Shown in pieces: positions 7,220-15,656 of a DNA stretch of 64,000 nt (positions are counted from its first letter, which is position 1; the number at the start of each line of letters is the position of its first letter). Below the pieces are notes generated by a model, which worked only from the letters and a program-made list of their open reading frames with translations, was not told where the DNA came from and searched no databases. The position numbers and the translations under genes were made by a program. Origin of the DNA: RI-153 sp963721725 (lineage in GTDB: Bacteria; Chloroflexota; Anaerolineae; Caldilineales; Caldilineaceae); the NCBI GenBank assembly GCA_963721725.1, contig CAVRLX010000010.1:1-64000 (forward strand). The letters run 5' to 3'.

Positions 7220-9109
7220 CTAGACTTGGCGAAATTCGCCTTCAACCACATCCTCGTCGCTGCCACCTTGGCCGGGTTGTCCCGCGCCATTGTCGCCAGC
7301 ACTCTGCTGATAGACCTGCTGGGCCAAAGCATTGCTGGCCTGTTGCAACTTCTCGGTCAACTGCTTAATGCGATCTGAATCTTCGCCCTTCAGCGCCTCG
7401 CGCAGGTCGCCGATGGTTTGCTCGATCTGCTCGCGGTCGCCAGCGGGAACTTTCTCGCCCAGATCTTTGAGCGATTTCTCGGTGGCATAGACCAAGCTAT
7501 CGGCCCGGTTGCGCTCTTCCACCAACTCGCGGCGTTTGCGATCTTCGCCTTCGTGGCGCTTGGCCTCTTGCACCAAGCGATCCACTTCGTCGTCGCTCAG
7601 GTTCGTGGACGCCGTGATCTGGATGCTCTGTTCCTTGCCTGTGGCCTTGTCCTTCGCCATGACATTCAAAATACCGTTGGCGTCAATGTCAAAGGTCACC
7701 TCAACCTGGGGCACGCCGCGCGGGGCTTGCGGAATGCCATCCAAGCGGAAGTTGCCCAGGGTTTTGTTGTCGCGTGCCATGGGGCGTTCGCCCTGCAACA
7801 CATGAATGTCCACTGCGGTCTGGCTATCCTCCGCCGTGCTAAAGACCTCGGTCTTGCGTGTTGGGATCGTGGTATTGCGCTGAATAAGCGCCGTCATCAC
7901 ACCGCCCAGCGTCTCCAGGCCCAGGCTCAATGGGGTCACGTCCAGCAGCAGTAGATCTTTCACTTCGCCGCCCAGCACACCAGCTTGCAACGCCGCACCC
8001 ACAGCCACAACCTCATCGGGGTTGACGCCCTTGTGGGCTTCTTTCCCGGTCAGGCTGCGTACCAACTCCTGAATCATGGGCATCCGGGTGGAGCCACCCA
8101 CCAACACCACTTCATCAAGCTGGCTCGCTGTCATCCCGGCATCTTTTAGCGCCGAGTTAAAAGGCTTCTTACAACGTTCCACCAGATCAGCAGTCAACTG
8201 CTCGAATTTGCTGCGGATCAGCGAAACTTGTAGATGCTTGGGGCCGCTGCTATCGGCGGTGATAAAGGGCAGGTTGATCTCGCTCTGTGTGGTGCTGGAA
8301 AGCTCAATTTTGGCCTTCTCTGCCGCCTCACGCAGACGTTGTAACGCCTGGCGATCCTGGCTCAGATCAATGCCCTGCTCGCGCTTGAACTCGCCGATGA
8401 GCCACTCCACAATCCGTTCGTCCCAGTCGTCGCCACCCAAATGCGTGTCGCCGTTGGTGGATTTCACCTCAATCACACCGTCGCCCACCTCCAGAATGGA
8501 GACATCAAACGTACCGCCCCCCAAGTCAAAGACCAGAATCGTCTCGTCGTTTTTCTTGTCCAGCCCATAGGCCAGGGCTGCGGCAGTTGGCTCGTTGATA
8601 ATGCGCAAGACTTCCAACCCGGCAATCTGACCGGCATCTTTGGTGGCTTGGCGCTGGCTATCGTTGAAATAGGCCGGCACCGTAATTACCGCCTGTTTCA
8701 CATCTTCGCCCAGGTAAGACTCCGCATCGCGCTTGAGTTTGCCCAAGATCATGGCGCTGATCTCCTGGGGCGTATAGGCTTTGTCCTTCACGGGGATGCG
8801 CACACGGGCATCCTCATTCGGGCCATCCACAATCTGATAGGAAACCATGCCTTTGGTGCGCTTGGTTTCGGCATCGTCAATGCGCCGCCCCATTAACCGC
8901 TTCACCGAATAAACCGTATTTTCCGGGTTCACAACAGCCTGTCGCTTGGCGGTTACACCCACCAATCGCTGGCCACCTTTATCAAAGGCCACCACAGATG
9001 GGGTTGTGCGGTTGCCTTCCGCGTTGGCAATTACAGTGGGGTTACCGGCTTCCATAACAGCGACTACGCTGTTGGTTGTGCCCAGGTCAATCCCGATGAT
9101 TTTAGCCAT
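7220..9109 (-). CDS. dnaK: Molecular chaperone DnaK (Hsp70)
   Basis: This cytosolic ATP-driven chaperone folds and protects proteins with DnaJ/GrpE. The start is ATG at 9109 (MAKIIGIDLGTTNS), because GAGGAGG lies 9 bases upstream; the two upstream in-frame ATGs are too close to or before it. Visible are the phosphate-1 motif IDLGTTNSVVAV, the DLGGGTFDVSILEV motif, the VLVGGSTRMPMIQ motif, the substrate-binding domain with DVTPLSLGLETLGG, and the disordered tail ending EDVVEGEFRQV. It has 629 residues, normal length. No CIRCE (HrcA) inverted repeat is visible upstream, so heat regulation, if any, uses another signal. Confidence 0.97.
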   Translation of the reverse strand: MAKIIGIDLGTTNSVVAVMEAGNPTVIANAEGNRTTPSVVAFDKGGQRLVGVTAKRQAVVNPENTVYSVKRLMGRRIDDAETKRTKGMVSYQIVDGPNEDARVRIPVKDKAYTPQEISAMILGKLKRDAESYLGEDVKQAVITVPAYFNDSQRQATKDAGQIAGLEVLRIINEPTAAALAYGLDKKNDETILVFDLGGGTFDVSILEVGDGVIEVKSTNGDTHLGGDDWDERIVEWLIGEFKREQGIDLSQDRQALQRLREAAEKAKIELSSTTQSEINLPFITADSSGPKHLQVSLIRSKFEQLTADLVERCKKPFNSALKDAGMTASQLDEVVLVGGSTRMPMIQELVRSLTGKEAHKGVNPDEVVAVGAALQAGVLGGEVKDLLLLDVTPLSLGLETLGGVMTALIQRNTTIPTRKTEVFSTAEDSQTAVDIHVLQGERPMARDNKTLGNFRLDGIPQAPRGVPQVEVTFDIDANGILNVMAKDKATGKEQSIQITASTNLSDDEVDRLVQEAKRHEGEDRKRRELVEERNRADSLVYATEKSLKDLGEKVPAGDREQIEQTIGDLREALKGEDSDRIKQLTEKLQQASNALAQQVYQQSAGDNGAGQPGQGGSDEDVVEGEFRQV

Positions 9110-9320
9110 ACTCATCGTCCTCCTCATGATTTACAAAATTATAAATGGCTGGGGTCTGGCCCGCAGCGTTTGGATACACACAAAGCTTTTATACTGCTAA
9201 AGAGCGTTCAACGTACAGGTATTACTATAGGCGATTTCTGTAAGTATGGCGTATAGATAATATTAGCAAAGTGTTTGAATGGGAGAGGAACGGGGAGGAG
9301 TTTGAGGGGGATAGCTATAC

Positions 9321-9369
9321 TGCGTGGCTCTTTGAAAAATGTCCTTGTGGGCTGCTGCGGAATATAAAG
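9321..9369 (+). repeat. Dispersed roughly 65-bp palindromic repeat, copy 1 (truncated)
   Basis: Only the right half is present: GCTCTTTGAAAAATGTCC, CTTGTGGGCTGCTGCGG and ATATAAAG. The left arm seen in other copies (GCAGCGCCACAAAGGA) is deleted; its preceding bases GCTATACTG match those before copy 3, which supports an internal deletion. Confidence 0.75.
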
Positions 9370-9416
9370 GCGTGTTGCGTGCTGCGTATTGATGCTCTAC
9401 GCAGCACGCAACACGC
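9370..9416. terminator. Stem-loop after the lactonase gene
   Basis: Exact 19-base arms (9370-9388 and 9398-9416) with a 9-base loop lie 4 bases after the lactonase stop on the minus strand. Five T follow on the plus strand, whereas the minus strand continues CCTTTATA, so leftward termination would be imperfect. Confidence 0.6.
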
Positions 9417-9420
9417 TTTT

Positions 9421-10521
9421 TCACTTCACCGAGCGCGGATAGAAGGTCAAACAGACCGGCATGGGCACAGACGCTTCCATGCCTGTGGGGTCAAGCGTGC
9501 CATGTTCCCGATCAATGCCAAAGACCACAATCGACCCCGTGTCCTGGTTGGCGGCCAGCAGAAACGAGCCGGTGGGATCGATGGCAAAGTTGCGCGGGGT
9601 GCGCCCGCCCGTGGGCGTGTGGCCCAGCGCGGTCAGCGTGCCGTGAATGGGATCCACGGCGAAGATGGCGATGCTGTCGTGTCCGCGATCGGAGCCATAG
9701 AGGAAGCGCCCCGATGGCGACAGATGAATATCGGCACAACTCGTTCTGCCCTCCCAACCCACGGGCAGCGTAGAGATGGTCTGTAACGGCGTAAAGGCGG
9801 TGCGGTCGCCATCAAAGGCAAAGGCCGTCACCGTGGACCCCATCTCGTTGATCACATAGAAAAAGTGGCCGTTGGGGTGAAAAGCAAAATGGCGTGGACC
9901 TTGCCCGCCGGGAACTTCGGCAAAGGGCGGATCGTGGGGATCCAACGTGCCCGTGGCGCTGTCCAGTTTGTAGATCAGCACCTTGTCCAAGCCCAGGTCG
10001 GCGGCCACCGCAAAGCGGTTGTCTGGCGTCATGTTGATGGAGTGGGCGTGTGGCCCCTCTTGGCGGCGCGGGTCGGGACCGCTGCCCACATGCTGCACCC
10101 GATCTGCTGGCGCGCTGAGGCTGCCATCAGGCTGCACAAGATAGGTTGCCAGATTGCCGCTGCCATAATTTGCCACCAGCACCACGTTGCCGTCGGCTTC
10201 CACGCTGACATAGCAGGGCGCGCCGCCGTGGGTGGGCTGCTGATTGAGGAAGGTCAGATTTCCGTCGGTGGGGTCGATCTGAAATGCGCTAAGCGCGCCG
10301 CCGGGCTGCCCCTCGAATTCCATCACCTCATTGACGGCATAGAGGGTATGCAGATCCGGATGAATCGCCAAAAACGATGGATTGTCCACCCCGGCTGTCA
10401 CCCCGGCTGGCGTCAGCTCCCCGGTGGCTGGGTTCATATAAAAGCGGTAAATGCCTTCACTGCCATTGCGCGTATAGGTCCCCACGTACAACAACAACTT
10501 TGTCTCGGTCAGATCGCTCAT
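9421..10521 (-). CDS. pgl: Lactonase family beta-propeller protein (6-phosphogluconolactonase, YbhE type)
   Basis: This is a seven-bladed propeller of the PF10282 lactonase family, which in bacteria hydrolyses 6-phosphogluconolactone in the oxidative pentose-phosphate pathway. The start is ATG at 10521 (MSDLTETKLLLYVGTYT) with AGGGAG 6 bases upstream. Blade repeats are clear: LLYVGTYTRNGSEGIYRF, PSFLAIHPDLHTLYAVNE, GPDPRRQEGPHAHSI, GPRHFAFHPNGHFFYVINE and GRTPRNFAIDPTGSFLLAAN. The 366 residues fit the family. No signal peptide, so it is cytosolic. The lactone substrate is inferred from the family; some members act on other lactones. Confidence 0.85.
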   Translation of the reverse strand: MSDLTETKLLLYVGTYTRNGSEGIYRFYMNPATGELTPAGVTAGVDNPSFLAIHPDLHTLYAVNEVMEFEGQPGGALSAFQIDPTDGNLTFLNQQPTHGGAPCYVSVEADGNVVLVANYGSGNLATYLVQPDGSLSAPADRVQHVGSGPDPRRQEGPHAHSINMTPDNRFAVAADLGLDKVLIYKLDSATGTLDPHDPPFAEVPGGQGPRHFAFHPNGHFFYVINEMGSTVTAFAFDGDRTAFTPLQTISTLPVGWEGRTSCADIHLSPSGRFLYGSDRGHDSIAIFAVDPIHGTLTALGHTPTGGRTPRNFAIDPTGSFLLAANQDTGSIVVFGIDREHGTLDPTGMEASVPMPVCLTFYPRSVK

Positions 10522-10588
10522 CTTTTTCTCCCTTTCGATGGTTGTGGTGGATGCTGGCATCTTAGTACGCGGCGTGCGAATCGTCAAT

Positions 10589-13093
10589 CTATCGCCGCAC
10601 CTGGGGCAAATAGAGCGCATACTGACCCGCTGCCACCCACACCACCTCGTTGGAAAGCGCTAACGGCGTGCCCAGATCATCGCGCACCACAACCATAAAT
10701 TTGTAGGACTCACCTGCTTCCAAATCCTGCCGCATCGCGAAGTTCTGCCCCAGCGCCAGAGTCTGGGCCAGCCGCCAGTGGATGCCGTGTGGGGTCTGGG
10801 CAAAGAGCGCATACTCGGCGGCTACTTCGCCCGAAACTGTGTCCCACTCCAGCCGCACGCCGCCGGACGCCTCGGCTGTAATGGTGAGGGAAAGCGTCGT
10901 GGTGGCCTCAAGTGTTGCCAAAATCGGCGGGCGATAGTTACACCACTGGCCCACGGTGGGCGTCAGTGGCGCGGTATACCACGCCGCCAGAAATTCATCC
11001 CAGCGCCCCTCGCGGACAAAGGCAAAGGTGGAAGAAACAGTCACGGTTTGCGTGAGAAGCGGAGACCAGACCGCGCCCAGCGGCGCAACGTCCCGATAGA
11101 GGCTGGCCCGCCAAGCCATCTCGGCGGGTGCGTCGCGGCGCAGGGGGGCCAAAATTGTGAGTGTATCGTCATAGTCCCAGGTCTGGCTTGGGGCGAGATA
11201 GGGATTGCCCACACGCTGGGTACTGCGGACCTGGGCCAGGGCCGATTCCAGCGCAGCGGCAGCGGTGTGGACGCCAAACGGATCGCCAACCGGGAAGCGC
11301 GCCTGGAGATTACGGGCAAATGACCCCGCGCCCATTAACTCGTCGGGCGGCTTGAGTTCAAAAAGTTGCGAAAGGCATTGGGTTGTATCCACAAAACGGC
11401 TGGTGGCCGCGGCCATTTGCACGGGCACATCCGCGCCGCCCTGGGTTGCCCCGCGCAGGGCATCGCCCAGAGTGCTCACGGCGTCGGCGATCTGGGCGAT
11501 CTGGCTGCCCTTCACCCAGAAAATCACGTTGGGGTAGATCTGGCTGAGGCTGCGCTGGTAGATCTGGATAATCGCCTCGGCCATATAGCCGTTGGGCGCA
11601 GTCGGGGCCAATTGGGTCAAGTAGGAATCATAGGGCGCGCTGAGCCAAGCATAGTTGGGCGAGGCAATGAAAATATCCGCGGCGCGGTGCATCTCATAAA
11701 GCGTATCCAGATTACCCTGGAAGCACTGATCCAAAAAGATGATGTCGAAGGGAAATTTGCCATTATCGGTGGCCTCCATTAACGCCCGCCCCAACGCCAC
11801 CGTGCTCAGGTAGCCGCTATCGGTAATGTCAGCGGGGGTGTGTTCCAATCCTTTGGGCAGCGCGGGAATGCGCCCGGCGCTGCTGTGTCTGCTTTGCCCG
11901 CTTTCATGCCAAATCAGATCCGGCGTCAGCGCCACGCCATGCCCCATTATGGAGACCAAACTGCGTTCCGCCGGGTAGTTAGCCCGTGCATAGCGCAAAA
12001 ACCAACTCAGCACCGTCGGATCGGCAGTGTCCAGTTCATCCACCCCCCATGTATCCACCACCGCCGTGGTCACCTTCTCCACGCCGCCGGCGATCTCCAC
12101 CAGTTGGGTGTTGCCCGATCCCGCCCGATCCACCAACATGACCACTTGCACATTGGGGTTCAAGAGCGTGCCCCGCCGCAGCCGGTTTTGGATGCTGGAC
12201 ACGTAGGCGGAGAGATCGTTGTCAGCCATGAAATAGACAGCCATCAGCACGCGCTCGCTGCCCTGGGTCACGGCGCTGATGGTGCTGGCTTCGCTCCACA
12301 GCGGCATAGGATGATTGGCGTGGGCGGGGGTGTGGGCGCGGACACGCAGAAAATAGGTGCGCCCAGCTTCCAAGCCTGTGATGTCAATGCCGTCACTGCT
12401 TTTGTCGGCGCTGCGGTCATAGAGCACCGGCGTTTCGGTAAGCGTGGCAGAGATGCTGATCTCATAATAGCCGCCATCGCTCGTGTAGAGAATCGGTCGC
12501 CAGCGCAGACGCAGACTGTCGCTGTTGATCTGCGTGACACGCAGGTCCAGCGGGGCCACGGTCTGGGTATCGCGCCAATCAGGGTCAAGGGTAGCGAGAC
12601 AGGCGTTGACCTCGCCAAAGGGCGAATAGAGCAGGTTATAGCCTAGATCGGCCTCGACCACGGTGTCCGTGAGCGCACACAGAGTACGCGGAACCCAGCC
12701 GCCCAGCCGGTTTCCCGCCACATCCAGCCGTTTCAGCCCCATCAGTTCGGACAATTCTGGCGGCAGCGCGCCTTGTAAATTATTGCGGGCCAGCGAAAGT
12801 TGGGTTACATGGCCGCCTTCACAGGTGACGCCATACCACGAGCAGGGCGTGCGGCCATTGCTAAAATCCAGCCAGCCAGCGTTCACTGCCCAATTGGGGC
12901 CGTCGGTGGCGCGATAGAAAAAGAGCAGGGCGCGACATTCGGCCAGGGGCAGCGACGTTACCCCGTCGCACACGAGTATGGGGGCGGGATCGGCGGCGTC
13001 GGCAGGCTGCACGATCCACAAAAGCAGCCATAGCCCGCCCGCGGCCAAGAGGCAAGCCAGGGCAGCACGAATGGGGAGCGGTTGGCGGGGCAT
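10589..13093 (-). CDS. Secreted clostripain-family (C11) cysteine peptidase with LRR and fibronectin-like domains
   Basis: This is an extracellular or surface protease. The start is ATG at 13093 with AGGAGGG 5 bases upstream; an earlier in-frame ATG overlaps that ribosome site. Residues 1-34 form a signal peptide or anchor (ALACLLAAGGLWLLLWIV, then ADAADP). Residues about 52-160 are plant-like leucine-rich repeats (ALLFFYRATDGPNW, SWYGVTCEGGHVTQLSLARN). A fibronectin-III-like segment spans about 180-275. The C11 domain follows, with catalytic His about 385 in SIMGHG and Cys about 457 in LDQCFQG. The end is YALYLPQVRR, a tail style I associate with secreted Chloroflexota proteins. Substrate unknown. 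It shares strand with the lactonase, 67 bases upstream of it. Confidence 0.85.
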   Translation of the reverse strand: MPRQPLPIRAALACLLAAGGLWLLLWIVQPADAADPAPILVCDGVTSLPLAECRALLFFYRATDGPNWAVNAGWLDFSNGRTPCSWYGVTCEGGHVTQLSLARNNLQGALPPELSELMGLKRLDVAGNRLGGWVPRTLCALTDTVVEADLGYNLLYSPFGEVNACLATLDPDWRDTQTVAPLDLRVTQINSDSLRLRWRPILYTSDGGYYEISISATLTETPVLYDRSADKSSDGIDITGLEAGRTYFLRVRAHTPAHANHPMPLWSEASTISAVTQGSERVLMAVYFMADNDLSAYVSSIQNRLRRGTLLNPNVQVVMLVDRAGSGNTQLVEIAGGVEKVTTAVVDTWGVDELDTADPTVLSWFLRYARANYPAERSLVSIMGHGVALTPDLIWHESGQSRHSSAGRIPALPKGLEHTPADITDSGYLSTVALGRALMEATDNGKFPFDIIFLDQCFQGNLDTLYEMHRAADIFIASPNYAWLSAPYDSYLTQLAPTAPNGYMAEAIIQIYQRSLSQIYPNVIFWVKGSQIAQIADAVSTLGDALRGATQGGADVPVQMAAATSRFVDTTQCLSQLFELKPPDELMGAGSFARNLQARFPVGDPFGVHTAAAALESALAQVRSTQRVGNPYLAPSQTWDYDDTLTILAPLRRDAPAEMAWRASLYRDVAPLGAVWSPLLTQTVTVSSTFAFVREGRWDEFLAAWYTAPLTPTVGQWCNYRPPILATLEATTTLSLTITAEASGGVRLEWDTVSGEVAAEYALFAQTPHGIHWRLAQTLALGQNFAMRQDLEAGESYKFMVVVRDDLGTPLALSNEVVWVAAGQYALYLPQVRR

Positions 13094-13279
13094 TTTTCCC
13101 TCCTGAAACACGAAATTTTTGTATGATTGGTGCTGCGTGGTTCTGGAAATGTCTCCTCCAGTTTTCTATCACCTATTCTCTATAATAGGGTGGATAACAA
13201 AAGAGGACCAGCATAAACTATGGTATAATCGGCTCAAATCGGCTCAGGATTTTAGCTGCCTGTCTGAGGAGAAGCGTTG

Positions 13280-15652
13280 ATGAATGGCATTTCCAGCGTT
13301 GCCACGCAGCGATTGCCCACCCAGGGCATCGAAAGCCATGCGTTGCTTCAATTGCCCGAAGGGGCTTTTGTGCGGCTGGTCAACAGTGCCTTCAAACATT
13401 ATCACAGCGGATTGGCGCTGTCGCGCTCGGCGCTGGCAAATTCGCCGGTGGTGGAAGCGGCGCTGGTGCTGGATACGGTCTCGCCCACGGCAGAGGAGCG
13501 CGGGCGGGCGCTGCGGCTTGTGTTGTTGTGGGCAGTAAAGCGGCTGGCCCCTGGTCCCGTCACCTATGAAGTGGGCAGTTATCGACAGTTTGATGACCCC
13601 ACTTGGCGCGATCCGCTTTGGTGGCGCTACAACATTCTGCGCCACCGCTATGTAGATCCGCTGCACCCTGACGATTTTGTTGACGGCGGGCGCTATACTG
13701 AAACCTTAATCGCGCTGACGGGCATTCCCAGCGCCGACACCTTTTTTGCCGAGCGCCACCGCGCCATCCGCGAGGTGGCGCACCAACTGCGCGGGTTGTT
13801 CAACGCCGAGGGTGAGGCCGATGCCCTGCGCGAACTGGCGCTGGCCGAAATCTATACACCGCTGCGTTCGCTGCCCGTGGCCCAGGCTTTGCTGGGGATT
13901 GCCGCCACGTTTGATGAAGTCTTTCCGCGTGCGCTGCTTTTGATGATGGCCGCCGATGAACAGTTGAGCGGTGTGGAGGCAGCGCTTAACTACCTGATTG
14001 CCCAGCGTTTTTTGCTCACCGGCAACGATGGCAGCGAATTCTGGATTTCGCCCGTCTTGCAAAGCTATGTCTATCAACAGCAGCAGGGCGCACGGCGCAA
14101 ACGGCGACATCAGCAAGTGGGGCGCTTTTTTGCGGCCAACGGCGATCCGATCGGCGCGGCACAGCATCAACAGCGCGCAGAGTGTTGGCCCGAAGCCGCT
14201 GCAATCTTGCTACACCATGCCCCCGAACTCATGGATGAAATGCAACTGGATGAACTGCGCGAACCTTTGTTGCGCTTCAAAGCAGGGCAATTGTCCGATG
14301 CCGATTGGCGCGAGATTCAGATCCTGCTCTGTGATCTCGGTACACGGCTGGGCCACCACGAGGCCGCGCTGGCAGCCTGTCGGCAGGCGCTAAAAGTTAC
14401 CTCTGAAGATCATCATCAGGCGCGCATCTATCGGCGCATGGGCAAGCTTTATGAAAAGCATAACCAACTTCACGCCATTCACTATTACGAAGAAGCCGCC
14501 CAGCGTTTTGCCAGCCACGACCCGGAACTCGTCGATCTCTTCAAAGACCGGGCCTGGCTCTATATTTTTCGGCAAGAATGGGCGTGCGCCGAACAGGATT
14601 TGACGCTGGCGCTCTCGCTGACCGAGGCCGATGCTTGGGCACGCCGGGCCGACATTTACGACGCGCTGGCAAGCCTCTATCGCCGTCAAAAATGCTATGC
14701 CGAAGCCAGTCAAGAGGCGCTCCACGCTCTGCTCTTGCGCGAAAAATCCGGGGATCTGCTGCGCGTGGCGGCATCCAACAACAACTTGGGGCTGATCTAC
14801 AACGACATGGGCGAATATGCTCACGCCATTGCTGCCTTTCAAGAAGCGCTGACGGTCTATCGTCAACTGGGCAACGAAGAACTCATAGCGTTGGCCTTGC
14901 TCAACATCGGCATGGCCTATCACCTGAGCGATCATCGCGAGCGGGCCGTAGCCGCCTATGAGCAAAGTTTGGATTTGAATCGGCGCAATGGCACGCCTCT
15001 GGGCCAGATTACCGTGCTTTACAATCTGGCCGAGGCGCTGGCCGAACTGGAGCGAGGCACCGAGGCGCGGCGCTATTGGCAACAAGGTTATGATCTGAGC
15101 CTGAACGCTGGCTTTCAGGATGAGGTAGACGATTTCCTGGCATTGCAGATGCGGCTGCCCCTATTGCAAACCATCCCAGTGCCCGCAACAGAAGGCCGCA
15201 CTATGCCTGCGCCGGCTCACCGTTCGCCTGATGAAGGGGCTGTGCTGGAACTGGTGCGACGTCTGGGCCAGATCACGCCGCGTGATCTGATGGATGCCAC
15301 GCCTATGAGCAAATCCACGGCGACGCGGCGGCTGGCCGACCTGCTGGCCCAGGGTGAACTGTCACGACATGGGCAGGGGCGAGGAACGTATTACACGCTG
15401 GCCGAGCGCGCGGCGGTCGCCGCGGATAGGGCTGTGCAAGAACGGCTGGCGGGGGCAGCGGAGCGGCTGCGTGAACGCTATACCGTCGAGCAGATTCAAC
15501 AGGGTTCCCCAATTTCAGAGCGGCTGGCGTTGACGGTAAAATTTCGGGTATTGCCCGATCTGGTCCACTTTTTTGAATTAGAGGCGCACCTGAGCGTGCT
15601 GCTCAATCAGCCTGTTGATCTGAAACCAATGTTCCATTCGCCGCTAGGGTAA
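13280..15652 (+). CDS. TPR protein with C-terminal winged helix, putative regulator
   Basis: The product has 790 residues. The start is ATG at 13280 after GAGGAG. Residues 1-330 are helical with no P-loop and resemble the middle of large LuxR/SARP-type regulators. Residues about 350-620 hold tetratricopeptide repeats (NNNLGLIYNDMGEYAHAIAA, LLNIGMAYHLSDHRERAVAA). About 660-720 is a winged helix (RDLMDATPMSKSTATRRLAD, then GRGTYYTL), as in Fic-associated regulators. The last 60 residues (FFELEAHLSVLLNQPVDL) resemble the end of MNT-type minimal nucleotidyltransferases, but the GSxxxG and Asp motifs are absent. The histidine kinase starts 4 bases later, so the two likely work together in sensing. 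The ligand is unknown. Confidence 0.7.
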   Translation: MNGISSVATQRLPTQGIESHALLQLPEGAFVRLVNSAFKHYHSGLALSRSALANSPVVEAALVLDTVSPTAEERGRALRLVLLWAVKRLAPGPVTYEVGSYRQFDDPTWRDPLWWRYNILRHRYVDPLHPDDFVDGGRYTETLIALTGIPSADTFFAERHRAIREVAHQLRGLFNAEGEADALRELALAEIYTPLRSLPVAQALLGIAATFDEVFPRALLLMMAADEQLSGVEAALNYLIAQRFLLTGNDGSEFWISPVLQSYVYQQQQGARRKRRHQQVGRFFAANGDPIGAAQHQQRAECWPEAAAILLHHAPELMDEMQLDELREPLLRFKAGQLSDADWREIQILLCDLGTRLGHHEAALAACRQALKVTSEDHHQARIYRRMGKLYEKHNQLHAIHYYEEAAQRFASHDPELVDLFKDRAWLYIFRQEWACAEQDLTLALSLTEADAWARRADIYDALASLYRRQKCYAEASQEALHALLLREKSGDLLRVAASNNNLGLIYNDMGEYAHAIAAFQEALTVYRQLGNEELIALALLNIGMAYHLSDHRERAVAAYEQSLDLNRRNGTPLGQITVLYNLAEALAELERGTEARRYWQQGYDLSLNAGFQDEVDDFLALQMRLPLLQTIPVPATEGRTMPAPAHRSPDEGAVLELVRRLGQITPRDLMDATPMSKSTATRRLADLLAQGELSRHGQGRGTYYTLAERAAVAADRAVQERLAGAAERLRERYTVEQIQQGSPISERLALTVKFRVLPDLVHFFELEAHLSVLLNQPVDLKPMFHSPLG

Positions 15653-15656
15653 CACA

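Larger units (their letters stand above)
9110..9420. other. Intergenic region upstream of dnaK
   Basis: No gene is visible. It contains the presumed leftward dnaK promoter, which I could not define, a truncated copy of the dispersed palindromic repeat (9321-9369) and a stem-loop at 9370-9416. Confidence 0.5.

Noticed and set aside
9110..9230. CIRCE-type heat-shock operator before dnaK
   Set aside because: No TTAGCACTC/GAGTGCTAA-type inverted repeat is present.
11840..12646. 268-residue plus-strand frame inside the C11 peptidase gene
   Set aside because: Complementary shadow; catalytic motifs lie on the minus strand.
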